From the NCBI GenBank assembly GCA_018881555.1, contig JACAXG010000235.1, forward strand, positions 437,856-501,855: DNA of 64,000 nucleotides. The letters are read 5' to 3'. Source of the stretch: Amblyornis subalaris. Lineage: Eukaryota > Chordata > Aves > Passeriformes > Ptilonorhynchidae. Below, piece by piece: positions 52,901 to 64,000 of this stretch; within the stretch, counting starts at the first letter, position 1, and each line of letters opens with the position of its first letter. Made by a program: the position numbers and the translations under genes. The notes beneath the pieces were generated by a model, which saw only the letters and a list, made by a program, of their open reading frames with translations, ran no database searches and was not told where the DNA came from.

Positions 52901-55900
52901 TGGACAGGCGTGCTAAGCTCCAACCTGTCACCCATCCCTGGCAGTGGGTAACAACAGAAGGGCTTCAATAAAATACCTGAGAACCACGTCACCCCTGGTA
53001 CGAGGTGTCAGGTACCACTGTATTTACAAACATACTGTAACCTGAAGTGCAGCTGTAAGTGAGATTTTGATCGCTCTGTAAATTGCCATCACGCTTTGCT
53101 GACTGGTACATCCAACATGAGTCTATAATCACTTCAGAAGTCTTTGCTATCCTATTACTGTTTATATATTGAAAGCTTTTTAGTTTACAGTTTTGTTTGG
53201 TGTAATAATTGTTTTTTCATTTAGTCCCTTGATCTATTTCATTTGGAGCTGTACACATCAGCTTGGTGAGTCATCTGGTTGAGAAACATGGTGAGAATCA
53301 GAGCAATAGCTGGTGGGTTGTTGTGTTTATTGATAGGCTGTATTTCCCTTAGCATGAGCTATAAACAACACATAACTTATGGAAAGAAAATTGTGGCTAT
53401 TATCTATGTTAAAGTTGTCTGTGACATTCAGAAAACATGATTTGCACAAATTCTGAAGCTCACACCATAGTAGAGGATTGCAAAACACATCTGTCTGGTA
53501 GCTCCCTTATGTTTTTCTAGGCCGAATCTGTGAAGTGGTTTGGCTTTGGTGATAATACAATCCAGATGTTGGCCTACAGGGAGCAAAAGTATTTACTAGG
53601 CAGAATAATTCCCCTTTTTTTTCAGGGATAAATTCACCAGATTNCCCTCACCTTGTGAGAAAGGAACACACTATGCCGAGCAGTAGCAACTCGGCAGGAA
53701 GCTCTTGCATCTTATTAAATGGCTCACTTAAACAAGTTACTGACACCCACCCAATAATAGCATCAAGCTTTGTTTTTGCCAAGTATTCATGGTGTGGGAA
53801 AGGGGGAATTGGGATTCATTTTACCTTACAGGCTAAAGTTTCCTGAAATCTGATGTATTCACTAAGCAGGATGCAAGTTGGGGTGATTTGCTGTGACAAG
53901 GAATGCAGTCTGTCAGCAGTCAAGTGCTTAAGGGAGGAGGGAAGCTTTGGGATTTATTTGCTTGGAGAGTATTGTATCTAATTCTTAAGGAAAACTCCTT
54001 TTTCCCAGAAGTTGGCTAGCTAGCATGATTCTGCACCTGTAAGTTTTCTACAGAAATTGGGTTTTGCTTCAGATCGTTCTCTGAGTGCATTCTGGTGATG
54101 TTTACACAGTTGTTAAATGCTGTGACGCTAAGTCCATTCAGGAATGAAACTGGGAGTTGCATCCTGGTGCCCTGATGATCCAGGTAACTGCTTTCCTGAC
54201 ATTGCATTGCAACTGGTTTAAAGTGGAGTTTGCTGTAGAAAATACGAAAGTATATAGACCTGTGTTGCTGAAAAAACAGCGCTAAGCCTGTTAGCAAACA
54301 TTTAGGGGGATAGGTGATAAAGCAGCAGGAGTGGAAGATTTTTTAAGTGGTCTGAGACTTGCCGTAGTCTTTTGTTAGTGACCACTTGTTTTCTGTGTAG
54401 CTCAGTGCAAAGCTCCCCTTCGTGGCTCTTTCATGAGCATTGTTGTCTTGAGTTCTGCAAGTTGAAGTTAACTGACAATACTGGTAGCCAAAGCTATTGC
54501 CCCAAGAGGGAGTGCATGTAGGGAGAAGTCCAAATCACACTCAAGTCCTAGGGAGAATATCTCTGTTGGAGTACAGCCAAAAAGTTGCAGCAGGAAAATG
54601 CAGGCAGTGTGTTCATCTATCTTNCCCACCTGTTGTCTATAAATTTCAGCCAATTTCTAGCCAGTGGTTACTTTTAATCTATTCCCTGTATGCAAGGATT
54701 TTTATCAAGGTGGAAGCCAGACCTGTCACTGATTTTTCAAGTGGCTTATTTTGTTTCATTAAATCTTGTGCAGAGTTAAATACAGCAGCCCTTGGTACAA
54801 GGGAAAGTAATTGTTTTACTAAACTGGTCTGTGGGGAGCTTAGTGGAGATGGCTTTTAATAAAAAGCATCTGGAAGGATTCCATGATTTCATTGAAAAGC
54901 CACCCCACTGAGCAAGGCACATGCTAAAACAGGAGGGTGTGGATTAAGCGCTGCACTGTCAAGTATGGCCATGAACACGCCATCCAGTGACAGAAGTTTT
55001 GTGGCCCAAACAGGTAGCTGTCCCAGCAAGTCTTTCCAGGCTCCTGCTGGGAGTATTTTCTGGAATGCTGTGAGGGACTTCCCAGCTGTGTGACTGCAGG
55101 CAGGCCTGCCCTTGTTAAGGGCTTCACGTGTCCGAAACAAAACTCACGACTGGTAATGCCTTGCTGTTCTTTATGTTTGAGAGGTGCTTACAGGAGCTGC
55201 CAGCAGCACTCTGGGGACACGTCAGGGTGTGCATGGCAGCAGGCTGTGTGCAGTGCTAGGCTGAGCAGCCTGGCTCTGCTGGAAAACCGCCGGAACTGGG
55301 AGAAACTGAACTGCCTGAGTGGAGCTGGGAAGATGATACAAGTTCCCTAAGCAGTCTTTAATCGAGAAAATGGCTGGATAAGCTTCTCCTGCCCTTGTTT
55401 CTAAGTAAATGCTTTGGTTTGATGTTGATTTAGGAGTCACAGCAGTGCTGATCTCTTTCCTTATCTGGTGTGACAGGCATGAGCTCTGTAACTGTCTTCC
55501 TATGATCGAGGGTGGGCATACATTCGTGGCAGCAGCTCTCCTAGGAGAGAAACTGGAGCCTGGATCTAGGGGTATTGTGGAGCTTGGCAGACAGCTGTTT
55601 CTTCCAGTTTGATGCAGTGCCTCATGTTCCATTCCCAGCATGTTTCTTCTAGTGAGGTGACACCACCTGGTGCCAGCCTGCAAAGCTGCCTCTTTCTGTC
55701 CCTGGATACAGCCACCTGCCAAGAGCCTGTGGCTGGTAGTGTGCTAAAGTTCAGGCAGGGCAACTCAGGCAGGGCATCAAAGACTCAGGTTTCTTTTAGC
55801 AGTATTCCCACATCTGGGTGGCAGGGTTGCACACAGGTTTATGTAGATATGCTGAGTGTCTTCATGAAATCCTGACTGGATGGGAGATGAGAGAGCATCT

Positions 55901-56045
55901 CCAATGGGAGAGATGAGAATTGGGAGATGAGAAAGCAAGTACTTCTCCGCTCTGCACCTAGTCTGGTATTTTGTAGAAGGTCATAAAATCACCAGCAAAT
56001 AGGAGATGACTGTCTCCAAACCCCAGAGATATAAAATAATACCAA

Positions 56046-56062
56046 GGGGTGGGGGGGGGGGG
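56046..56062. repeat. G-run (GGGG-T-G12)
   Basis: Four G, a T, then twelve G. An A-run follows about 60 bp later (56120-56131). It is a likely length-variable homopolymer and possible assembly weak spot. Confidence 0.85.
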
Positions 56063-59000
56063 AAGTGTGAAGGTGTGGAAGACTTCATTAATTTTATTGC
56101 AGTTGTAACAGATTTTCTTAAAAAAAAAAAAGAAAAAATAAAAATACTTGCATGACCTCCCGCCACAGTAACAGGTATTTCCCTTTTGGGGTAGGCTGGT
56201 AGATTTAGGGGGTTTCTGAAACACATTATTGCAAAGGGCTGCTTTCCAGTCTACATCCTTAACTGCTAGAGAAAATGATCAGAGTCACAGAAACTGAAAT
56301 AACAGTGAGGCATAAAATCAGAAGCAGACACTCAAGCTTGCTATAGAAAGAGACAGGCAACAAAGAAACTCTGAAAAACTATTATTGTTTCTGGAGAATT
56401 TCTGTGAGCATAAACACCCAAGCTGAAGGGGAAGTGACCATGCAGATTCTTCAGCTGTGAGAGGACACGTCTTGCAACTTGGTCCACATGTGAGAAACAA
56501 AAACCTACCTGCATAATCAGCTGGGTGCTGGGGAACTGCAAGCAGGGACAGAATTGTGGACAGTTTTACTTCATCTTCGTGGTTTTTGATTTATGCTGGA
56601 TAGAGCAATGCATTGCCATGTGCTTGCCAGTTTGTTGTGACTTTTACCTGCAGTTTCAAAATATCTTTGTAAGGTTTTCCAGCTCTTTTTGCTCTGATAA
56701 TAGGTATCAGGGCAGTCTGGAAACTTGTCTTTAAATGTCCAACTGCTTCTCCAGGGCCAGTGGAAACTGTGACTGGCACTTCCTAGCATGGAGGTGGTAG
56801 CAAACACATACACAAGCAGAAGCAAAATGTCATACTGAGATTTGAGAGGATTTATTGGAGAAGAATCCGGGATCTAGGCAGTTTGCTGGCAAAGGACAGC
56901 TAGAAAATTGGGATTGGAGGAAGTTTTACTGTTTCCACTGCTCCAAAGTTACGTCATATTTCTTTAATGCCATACAGGTGCTGTAGGGCTGGTAGTGCTT
57001 TCAAAGACATTTCTACCTTGCAGGCAGCCACAGACTGTTTTTGGCAGAAGCAGCCTCTGATAATTTTTAAGTACAGACCACAGCATGTGGCAAAATAACT
57101 ATCAGCAACTGCCTGAAGAAACGCATTAAAATAAGCATCTGTTTATTCTGGTGCATAATGAGAAAGCAGTTAGAGTGTTGCAATTTTACACTTACTTAAA
57201 CATTTAAGAGCTCTGCAAGGTAAATGACAGTCAAGTGGGGTAGTATAAGTCTAGTGTTCATTTAGAGCTTGCCTTCAGGTACCTCCTTAGAGCTTGTCAG
57301 CACAGGGGCCATGAGGAGCTCAGATGTGTGGGACTGCCCGAGAGGGAGAACAGGTCGAACCACAAGACAGTAACGCTTGCGGGGTGTTTCTGTCAGGTAC
57401 TGGAACAAAGCTGTTGTTCTAAACATCAGTCTCTGCTGTTCTTAGGCTGTGATCCCTCACTTTTTTGATTTTTAACTTAAAAACTGATGTGTGGAGATAG
57501 AGATACTTGCTTTAAAAAAACCAGCAAAGTTCTTGGGTTCGTGGGGTGAGGCTTGGGTAGAAGATGATTGTAATTATTTCANTGGAATTCATAACAATGA
57601 AAAATGGTGCTCTAAAGAATGAACCTGCTCAGACTTACCTCTTGGAGGTTTTCTTTTTTTTTTTCCCCCTAATTTGCTAAAGGAATAAATTTTTAGGAAG
57701 CTTGCTGGAGTTAATTGCCTGTGAGAAACCTAAGGTTGGTGGCCTCCGTTATGGTTTGACTGGCAGTGGTTTAAACAGATCCAATCAAAATGAAGCAGTG
57801 CTTTAATTGCAGCTGATGCTTTTAAGTTTAAATGAAGCTTTGTTTCCTAAGTTCATTAAGATACTGACTGCAATTTCTTTTCTAAGGAAGTCAGGTCCAG
57901 CGATATTTTAGATTACTTTGAAAAGATTCTCATTTAGGCTACAGGAATGAAAACAAGTATGTGTGGAAGGGTTTGCCCCAGGTCACCTGAATTTAGCTTC
58001 ATTATCTTAGCAGAGCCAACTTCCTTAAGAAAATGTGATTCATGATGGAGAGTTTCATTGGAGGATATATGTAGCTAACTTAAAAGCTACTTATATGTAC
58101 ATATATTAGCAGAATTTCCAAATAAATCCTGATGTGAGGATACAACACATGGAATAAATGCGGTGATGCCAGACTCTCGAGGAGAGAAGAGGACTTGGAA
58201 GATCCCAGAGGATACTTCATCAGTGTCTGAGGTGAGTCTGCAGCATGTGTGCATATGTGATGTTCCTCAAGGACTAGGTCACTTGGTCTCGATCACACCA
58301 GTCAGTAGCCAAGGCTAGAAACCACCACCATCCCCAGCAGTTAACACTTAATGGGAACATGAAAATGAGTGAGGTGTGGGACACAGCAAAGAATTCCATG
58401 GGACACCTGTCAGAAGTTGTTTTGGAGTCCATGAGAGCTACCTGAACTTGCTGTTTCTTGATGCCTCAGGTTAGCACCACTTGGGAGAACCCAGGCAGTG
58501 AGTGAGCTGTGACCATGACAGTAATAGCACTTGAGTACTTCTGAAGGGAAGGGTTTTATCCAGTGAAAATTTTGTATTGAGAGGCATATTTTGGTCAGAA
58601 TAGTGTGTTTTGAGCAATGTATTTCTGAACTGTGGTGGTGCCCAGGACAAATCTTGTTGCCTAGCCAGAGGTTTGACCAGTATCTGGTCTGTAATGCTCT
58701 ATGTTGACAGCACCTTGTTAGAACGGTGCTACGATCCAGGCTGTCTTTGAGAGAATGAGGAAAACAACCTTGGCTGTGGGATTTGAGACCAGGCATCCAC
58801 TCTTTTCTCAGCAGAGATGAAGAAGAGATTTACTCCATTCTGTGGGGCATAGTAATTCTGAATTCAGGAGCATTCAGGTAGGGTGAATCGTGCTCTGGAG
58901 CAATTATTTCAGTTTGCAGTCTTATTAAGGGCTTCCTTAAAGAAATTGATGCGGTGTCATCCATTTCATAATCAATGCTAAAAATTTTAGGACTTAATAC

Positions 59001-59689
59001 TAAGGGGTTTGAAATCTTTAAAAGCTCAGTGATGACAAAACAGTGTTACTGCCTTCATCAGCTCATCTCTAAATTCAACATGTTGCAAGAAGGTGTGCAG
59101 AAATACTCATCTCAACAAAACTCTGACAAAGCAGTGTGAATAAAAGTGTGCTTCGTTTCAGTTGTGCATAAGCAGCACTCCTGCTCGCCTCTGTGGTGTG
59201 TTCGACAGAAGCTAACATTCCTTTTGGGAACGTGCTGATACCTGCTCACGAGGAAGCTGATACACCTAACTTACTGCCTGAGGTAAAAATTACTATCCAG
59301 AGTAATTACCCCAACAAATGTATCAGATAGAAATAGACACTTAGAAATAATAATGGCAATGCCAATATTTCATTATTTTAAACATTCTGTGTCTCCCTCC
59401 AGAGTTCTAGGAAGATAGGCCAGCCCAGGCATTGCAGTGATTGTGTTTAATAGCAGCATCAGGAGAACTGACAGTCACTGTTCCCTCCCACTGTATCCAG
59501 TATGGCAACACACCCAAACTGAGCTCGGAACATCCATATTCATGGATAATTTTTGTATTGCATTAGCAGGTTTTGACACTGGTGCTAATGGTTCATTAGA
59601 AGAAGCATGGCAAGTGGGCTGGTTGGGTGTGCATGTAGCACTGAGAGATTTCTAGCACACGCAGTGAGAGTTTTCCTGCTGTCTTCCAG

Positions 59690-60033
59690 CTTTGGCTATC
59701 CCGAGTCTCTGCTCAGTCACCGAGGAGGTGCAGCCAGCAGCGCTGCTTTCCCTGCGCTGGCTGCACCGGGGTCCTGGTGCGGAGACGGATTCCTTGTGCG
59801 CAGGCACAGACATTGACTCTTCGGGCCTGTCTGGGCTGGAGTCTCCCTCGGCAGACGCCGCAGAGGAGCACGGAAATGGGGGACCGTGGCTTTGCTGGGC
59901 TGTTGAATGGGGCAACAAAGTCAACGCTCCTGACACTGCAGAGGTTGCAGAGAGTTTGGAGGGGGGGAAGTCGTTGCTATCTCGTATGTGGCAACCCGAC
60001 CTAACTCACCAAACCTTAACATCACCAAGATGA
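59690..60033 (+). other. Candidate terminal exon with 115-codon open frame
   Basis: The acceptor AGTTTTCCTGCTGTCTTCCAG is strong. After it, one frame (entered in phase 2) stays open to TGA at 60031-60033. The predicted peptide is acidic in its centre (DIDSSGLSGLESPSADAAEE) and lacks an ATG near its start, so it would need an upstream exon. No domain is recognised and no AATAAA follows nearby. Regional GC enrichment makes chance open frames more likely. Confidence 0.2.
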
Positions 60034-60090
60034 AGCGGCAGGAAAACTTATTTTAACAGCAGCTTTAAAACCCGCCCGAGCCGGGGTGTT

Positions 60091-60182
60091 TCGGGACAGG
60101 GGCTGCTCGGGACAGGGGCTGCTCTGGACTGGGACTGCTCGGGACAGGGGCTGCTCGGGACAGGGGCTGCTCGGGACAGCAC
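60091..60182. repeat. 16-bp minisatellite, 5 copies plus partial
   Basis: Units of TCGGGACAGGGGCTGC begin at 60091, 60107, 60139 and 60155. A variant unit (TCTGGACTGGGACTGC) is at 60123 and a partial unit at 60171. Copies are nearly identical, suggesting recent expansion or ongoing homogenisation. Confidence 0.9.
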
Positions 60183-61024
60183 NGCTCGCNTGGCCAGCAG
60201 GGAAGTCCTGCCGTGCTACGCGGACTGAAATGAAGCTCCGGCACGTGTCACTCAAGGAACTCTCGGTCACAGGCACTGCGTTTTCAAAGCCTGGAGATCT
60301 GATGCAGGTCTGGCTGACAGCTTACATCATGCCCGGCCAGAAGATGCTTTCCAGCTCTCCAGCACGCTGGGAGCGGGGGAAACATGGACACCGTGCACAG
60401 CTATTGGGCCCNGGCAGCTCCTTCCCAGCCTGTGCTTTCTGATTGCCAGAGATTTTAGGGACCACCTGCCTCAGAGGATGGTCAGAGAAACAGATTTTTT
60501 GTGACTGGGTGCTGCACACCACCTTGGCAAGATGGTAAAATCACCCTGGTTTCAGGTCACTGTGTCCAATTTCATATCCAAGTTTTTTCNTATCAACAGC
60601 ANCTTCTTGACCACAATTTCATAATATCCCTAAGCACCATCTCCACCAGGCCAAACTTCTCCACAGCTGCAGCTGTGGGCAGAAGGGTGGATTTCAGCTG
60701 CGTAGTGCCCCGTGGCGAGCAGCGAGGAGGCTGCTGTGCCAGCTGATGCCCAGGCACAGCCCTCCTTACCCGTGGCAGGGATGCGGCAGCTCCTTGCTAA
60801 CTTGGCCGTGCTTCCTGCTTCCAGTTGGACTCTCGGGCTGAGCCAGAGAGAAACATCCAGGTCTCAGCAACACGAATTACTAAAAGCCTCCTGTGCACAG
60901 CTGGAATTAAAGCAGTTGCACCCTCCTGGACTAAGTGGCTGTCCCTCAATCACGTGACTGTTTCCTCTCTTTTTGAAGGGCTGGAATTGTGACGCGTTCT
61001 CTCCTGTTTCTGATTCCTCCCCAG

Positions 61025-61183
61025 GCTGTGGAGATGCACATACAAGCCCCGGCACAGCCACGCCGAGTTCCTTTCTGCGGCGCGGGGTGGGAAGGTGTCC
61101 GACAGACCCACGGGTGCTCGGGCAGCTGGGGAGTGGCCGGTGACCTTCCTGGAGACCTGCAGGGCGGGCAGTCGTTCACAGAG
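61025..61183 (+). other. Exon-like segment, 159 nt, open (candidate)
   Basis: The acceptor TCTCTCCTGTTTCTGATTCC-TCCCCAG is among the best in the window, and the donor is ACAGAG|gtaaaa. The 53 codons between are open in phase 0 and contain an internal ATG. No family is recognised. It may be a lncRNA exon near the GC-rich right end, or chance in GC-rich DNA. Confidence 0.22.
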
Positions 61184-62259
61184 GTAAAAGAGACTCTCTT
61201 TCCCTTTGGCTCGGAGCTTCCCCTCAGTTGTTGCAGTGCACCGCGGGCAGCTGGGGTGGGCTAAAGGAGCACTCGTGGCGTGGACAGCAGGGCTTTGTCC
61301 CATCCCAGTACGGGCAGCCACGTTCGGACCTGTGCCTGGTGACACCAGCACTGCCAGGATACACCCAGCTCCTCCCCGTGACCGAGGCAGCGGCTGAGAC
61401 ACTCAAGACTTCCCAGTTGCTCCCCATTTCCCGAGTGGGTGCCCACTCTTCCGTATCTCTTGGAGGAACAGATTGCTCGGGATAGTTTTCCTTCCATTTT
61501 TTCCAGAGAAACTTTAATCCTCCAGGAGGAAGGTGTTGCCCAGCTCATAGCTGTTGCCTGCTGGGGCCTGGCTTCCCACGTCTCCGCAGTGCCAGCTGCC
61601 CTGCCTTCCCTCTGTCCTGGTGCCCGCTGCAGAAGGCCCCGTGCAGGTGGCCCTGGCACGCTGCCCTCCCTGCGAGGCTGGGGAAGCTGGGGCAGCCCGG
61701 GGCACCGGGATGGGGGAAACACCGACGTACCAGTTTGGGCTGCGCCTGCTGGAGATTTGTTTTTCCTCCAGCCTTTTTTTAATTTTGGTTTGGGTTTGCC
61801 TGTCTGGTTGTATTTCTAGGTTTGTTAGTGTTAGCTTGATGATAGCTTTGGTTTCTGTTGCAGTTTCTGCAGTGCAGGTCTCTCAGGGATCCCCATTTCA
61901 GGACTGTAGGGAACAAGGCCCATCCGTGTGTCCCCAGACNTGCTCNTGGTCAAGCTCCCTCACCCCCAGGTCGCAACGGGGAGGCTTTGCCTGGGTCATT
62001 CTTGTCCCCACAAGAATCAGCCACCCCAGTGTGCTGGTTCTTGTCCCCNGCACCCGATGTCCATCTCNGGGGNACGCTTGCTTACGAGGCTTGTGTCCTG
62101 CTGACGCTCCGTTCCCCAGGGAGCAGGGAAGAGCAGTGATGCCTCTCATGAGGAATCGTGAGTAAACATCCCCCAGGCGGCTGAGCTTTTCAGCTTTATG
62201 CAGGATGCATCGTCCTCTAAATACTTAATGAACGACTTGTAGTGCTTTGGTTCCCCTTA

Positions 62260-63430
62260 CAGCCAGGCTTTGCACTGACACGCTGGGCACAGCCATGGGT
62301 GGCAGCGGCTGCGGCTGCTGAGGACAGGGGAGCCAGGGCGGCCCCGGCAGACCCCCGGGCTCCCCTCACGGCTCCGGGAGTCCCGGTCCTTCCCTTTGGG
62401 CTCCNCGGCTGCCGAACGAAGGGATCGCCGGGGCCGTGGGCTGCGGGCTGCCAGCTTCCCCGAGGAGGGTCCGGCAGCGGGGCCGGCCCCCGCCTCTCGC
62501 GGGGCAGCACCGAGCTCGGATCCTCGAACAGAGCCCCGCACGGTGAAGCCGGGGCGCCCCCACAGCTGTGCCGGGGCGGGGCCGGTCCCGGGGCTGTGCC
62601 GGGGCGGGGGCGGGGCCGGTGCCGGGGCGGGGCCGGGCTGCGGTGGATCTGTACCGGGGCGGGCGGGGCGGGCGTGGTGGAGAGCGGGGCTTGTACTGGG
62701 ACTTGTACCGGGGCGAGCGTGGCCGGTATCGGTGGCGGTAGCAGGGCCAGCGGGGCTTGTATCGGGGCGAGCGGTGCCGGTATCGGTGGCGGTATCGGGG
62801 CGGGGCCGTACTGTGGCTGGGCGGGCAGCGGGGCCGGTGCCGGGGCGGGCGGGACCGACAGCGGGGCGGGGTCGGGGCTCGGGGCGAGCGGGGGCGGAGA
62901 GGGCGGGACCGGGGCGGGGGCGCCTGCGCGGGGCCAGAAAAGCGGCGGCGGCCGCAAGGNGGGCTCCTTTTTCAGTTCTCCGTTCTGCGCGAAGACAGCG
63001 GCAGCGTGGACCAGGTGAGGGGCAGCGGGGCCGGGAGCTTTGCCGGGGTCGGGAGCCTCGCCGGGACCGGGAGCTTTGCTGGGGCTGGGTGAGTCCTCCT
63101 CCCGCGGCCGGAGGCACCGCGGGCCGGTAGGGACAGAAGCGGCCCCGGGCCGAACGCTGCCCGGAGACGGCGGGGAGTTCCGGGGGCGGGGAGTTCCGAG
63201 GCCGAGGGGAAGCGGGGACAGTCCCATCCCGCTGCTCGGGCCGGNCGGGTCCTGCCGCTCCCGCCGCGGCTCTCGCAGCGGCGGCCAGGGGGGTCCCTGC
63301 GGCTCGGGGCGAGTCCCGGAGGCCGCCCGGGCTGGGGAGGGCACGGCTGCTGCTGCTGCCGCCCNGGGCTTTCCTCGGAGGAGGTTGGGGGGGGCTGAGG
63401 GGGCTTCCTGTGGTGGAGGAACAGGCGGGA
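62260..63430. promoter_or_regulatory. CpG island of unassigned gene or GC-rich repeat block
   Basis: Very high GC and CpG density, comparable to the BMP2K island. Part of it (62560-62935) is degenerate repeat. A CAG|gtgagg donor at 63014/63015 on the plus strand would suit a non-coding first exon, followed by further CCGGGAGCTTTGC repeats. No start codon with a recognisable protein is seen on either strand. It may be the promoter of a gene or lncRNA beyond the window, or an unmethylated minisatellite. Confidence 0.45.
62560..62935. repeat. Degenerate GC-rich minisatellite (GGGGCGGG / CCGGTATCGGTGGCGG)
   Basis: Recurring words include GCCGGGGCGGGG, GGCCGGTGCCGG, GGGGCTTGTA (twice), GGGGCGAGCG (three times) and CCGGTATCGGTGGCGGTA (twice). 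Periods are irregular, about 15-60 bp. The plus strand carries many G-runs able to form G-quadruplexes. The minus strand reads as Pro/Ala-rich in all frames, which explains long chance open frames. Confidence 0.8.
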
Positions 63431-63611
63431 GGCTCCCAGTGGAGGTGTTTGGGGGGTTGGGGGCATGGTACCTCTGGAGGAGTTTGGGATGTGAGCGAGG
63501 GCCGTTCCCCTGGAAACGGGTGTATTCCTGCTTTCCTGGCTGGGCTGTGTTCTCGGGCGGGGCTCCCGGGGCGGGGTGGGGGTGTTGCAGCTGTTTTTCT
63601 GTTGCAGGTGA

Positions 63612-63627
63612 AATAAAATTGAATAAA
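63612..63627 (+). terminator. Two adjacent AATAAA signals
   Basis: AATAAA occurs at 63612-63617 and 63622-63627, followed by a GT-containing stretch. They could serve as polyadenylation signals for a short plus-strand transcript from the CpG island. They are also short enough to be chance; usage is inferred. Confidence 0.25.
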
Positions 63628-63798
63628 GTGATTCCCTACATGTGCTAGTGCTGCCCCACAGAGACACAGGACGGCACCCTCCGTGCAGGGAGGGTGCCTC
63701 CATCCCAGTTCCCAAGCACTCCCTAAACTGGATAAGGGGTGGTGGGTGGGGAACACTCCCTTCCAGCTCCCCACCAATACATCACACGTGGGATCACA

Positions 63799-64000
63799 GA
63801 GTTGCAGTGTTGGGTTTTGGGTGCTTGGAACATGGTGAGTGGGGTGGGTTTGGAGCTCAGGGACTAAGTCCTGCATTTTCCACAGTTGAAAATGGAGACT
63901 AAGCCCTGTGGGTTTGGGTCTAAAAGCAAGAACTAAGTCTTGTGTTGTCACCTTTTGAGAACAGAGACTCAGTGTTGCATTTTTAGGCTTTGAAACCAAG
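63799..64000. repeat. About 35-bp minisatellite running off the right edge
   Basis: Units begin GAGTTGCAGTGTTG (63799), GGGACTAAGTCCTG (63860), GAGACTAAGCCCTG (63895), GAACTAAGTCTTG (63930) and GAGACTCAGTGTTG (63964). Most continue with a T/G-rich middle and a GAAAA/CAAG-type end. A shorter unit lies at about 63835-63859. Unit lengths are 34-37 bp and the copies are diverged. The array probably continues beyond the window. Confidence 0.8.

Larger units (their letters stand above)
44529..59689. other. Intergenic, no gene recognised
   Basis: This 15-kb stretch has short open frames only. The longest is a 166-codon minus frame at 55222-55722, with no domain. Simple repeats include a CA tract (49924-49946), a G-run (56046-56062) and an A-run (56120-56131). 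I see no clear CR1. Confidence 0.5.

Noticed and set aside
55222..55722. 166-codon minus frame, the longest outside the GC-rich ends
   Set aside because: Composition and lack of domains fit chance; no splice or promoter context.
58173..58231. 59-nt segment with a strong GTGAGT donor
   Set aside because: The acceptor has a poor pyrimidine tract, and there is no open-phase partner.
13936..64000. ANXA3 exons expected from human synteny
   Set aside because: I looked for annexin words (SGHFE, GTDE, KICGGDD) on both strands and saw none in context; the gene is probably outside the window.

Overview
This window looks like nuclear DNA from a bird, most likely a perching bird (Passeriformes). Three observations support that. 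The minus strand carries the first coding exon of BMP2K. A fairly complete CR1 LINE 3' end sits upstream of it. Next to the CR1 is a tRNA-Ile-derived SINE with a CR1 tail, the arrangement known as TguSINE1 from zebra finch. Isolated N calls are scattered throughout, as in a short-read draft assembly. There is no bacterial-style gene packing, and almost all open frames are chance.

Layout. Positions 1-12881 are BMP2K intron 1, read on the minus strand. I found no second BMP2K exon there, so the rest of the kinase gene should lie to the left of the window. Positions 12882-13032 are the first coding exon, and about 13033-13720 are the CpG-rich 5'UTR and promoter, with E-box, ETS, E2F and YY1-like sites. 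A CR1 (13765-13932) and the SINE (14189-14321) mark the upstream edge of the promoter. From there to about 62.2 kb lies roughly 48 kb in which I recognise no protein-coding gene. It holds two old CR1-like fragments, small tandem and inverted repeats, possible regulatory clusters (22.12-22.19 kb homeodomain-type, 41.65-42.06 kb RFX/CCAAT) and several exon-like segments on the plus strand.

Three of those segments (30733-30949, 36645-36741, 44433-44528) have good splice signals and join in a single open phase. They are the best candidate here for an unannotated spliced transcript. The last 2 kb (62.26-64.0 kb) is very GC-rich: a CpG island built partly from degenerate GGGGC/GGGCGG repeats, then two adjacent AATAAA signals, then a 35-bp minisatellite running off the edge.

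In human the gene order is ANXA3, BMP2K, PAQR3, with ANXA3 upstream of BMP2K in the same direction. By synteny ANXA3 would be expected to the right on the minus strand, but I found no annexin exon. I therefore treat this as the 5' end of BMP2K plus its upstream intergenic region. Functions given outside the BMP2K exon and the transposable elements are inference.
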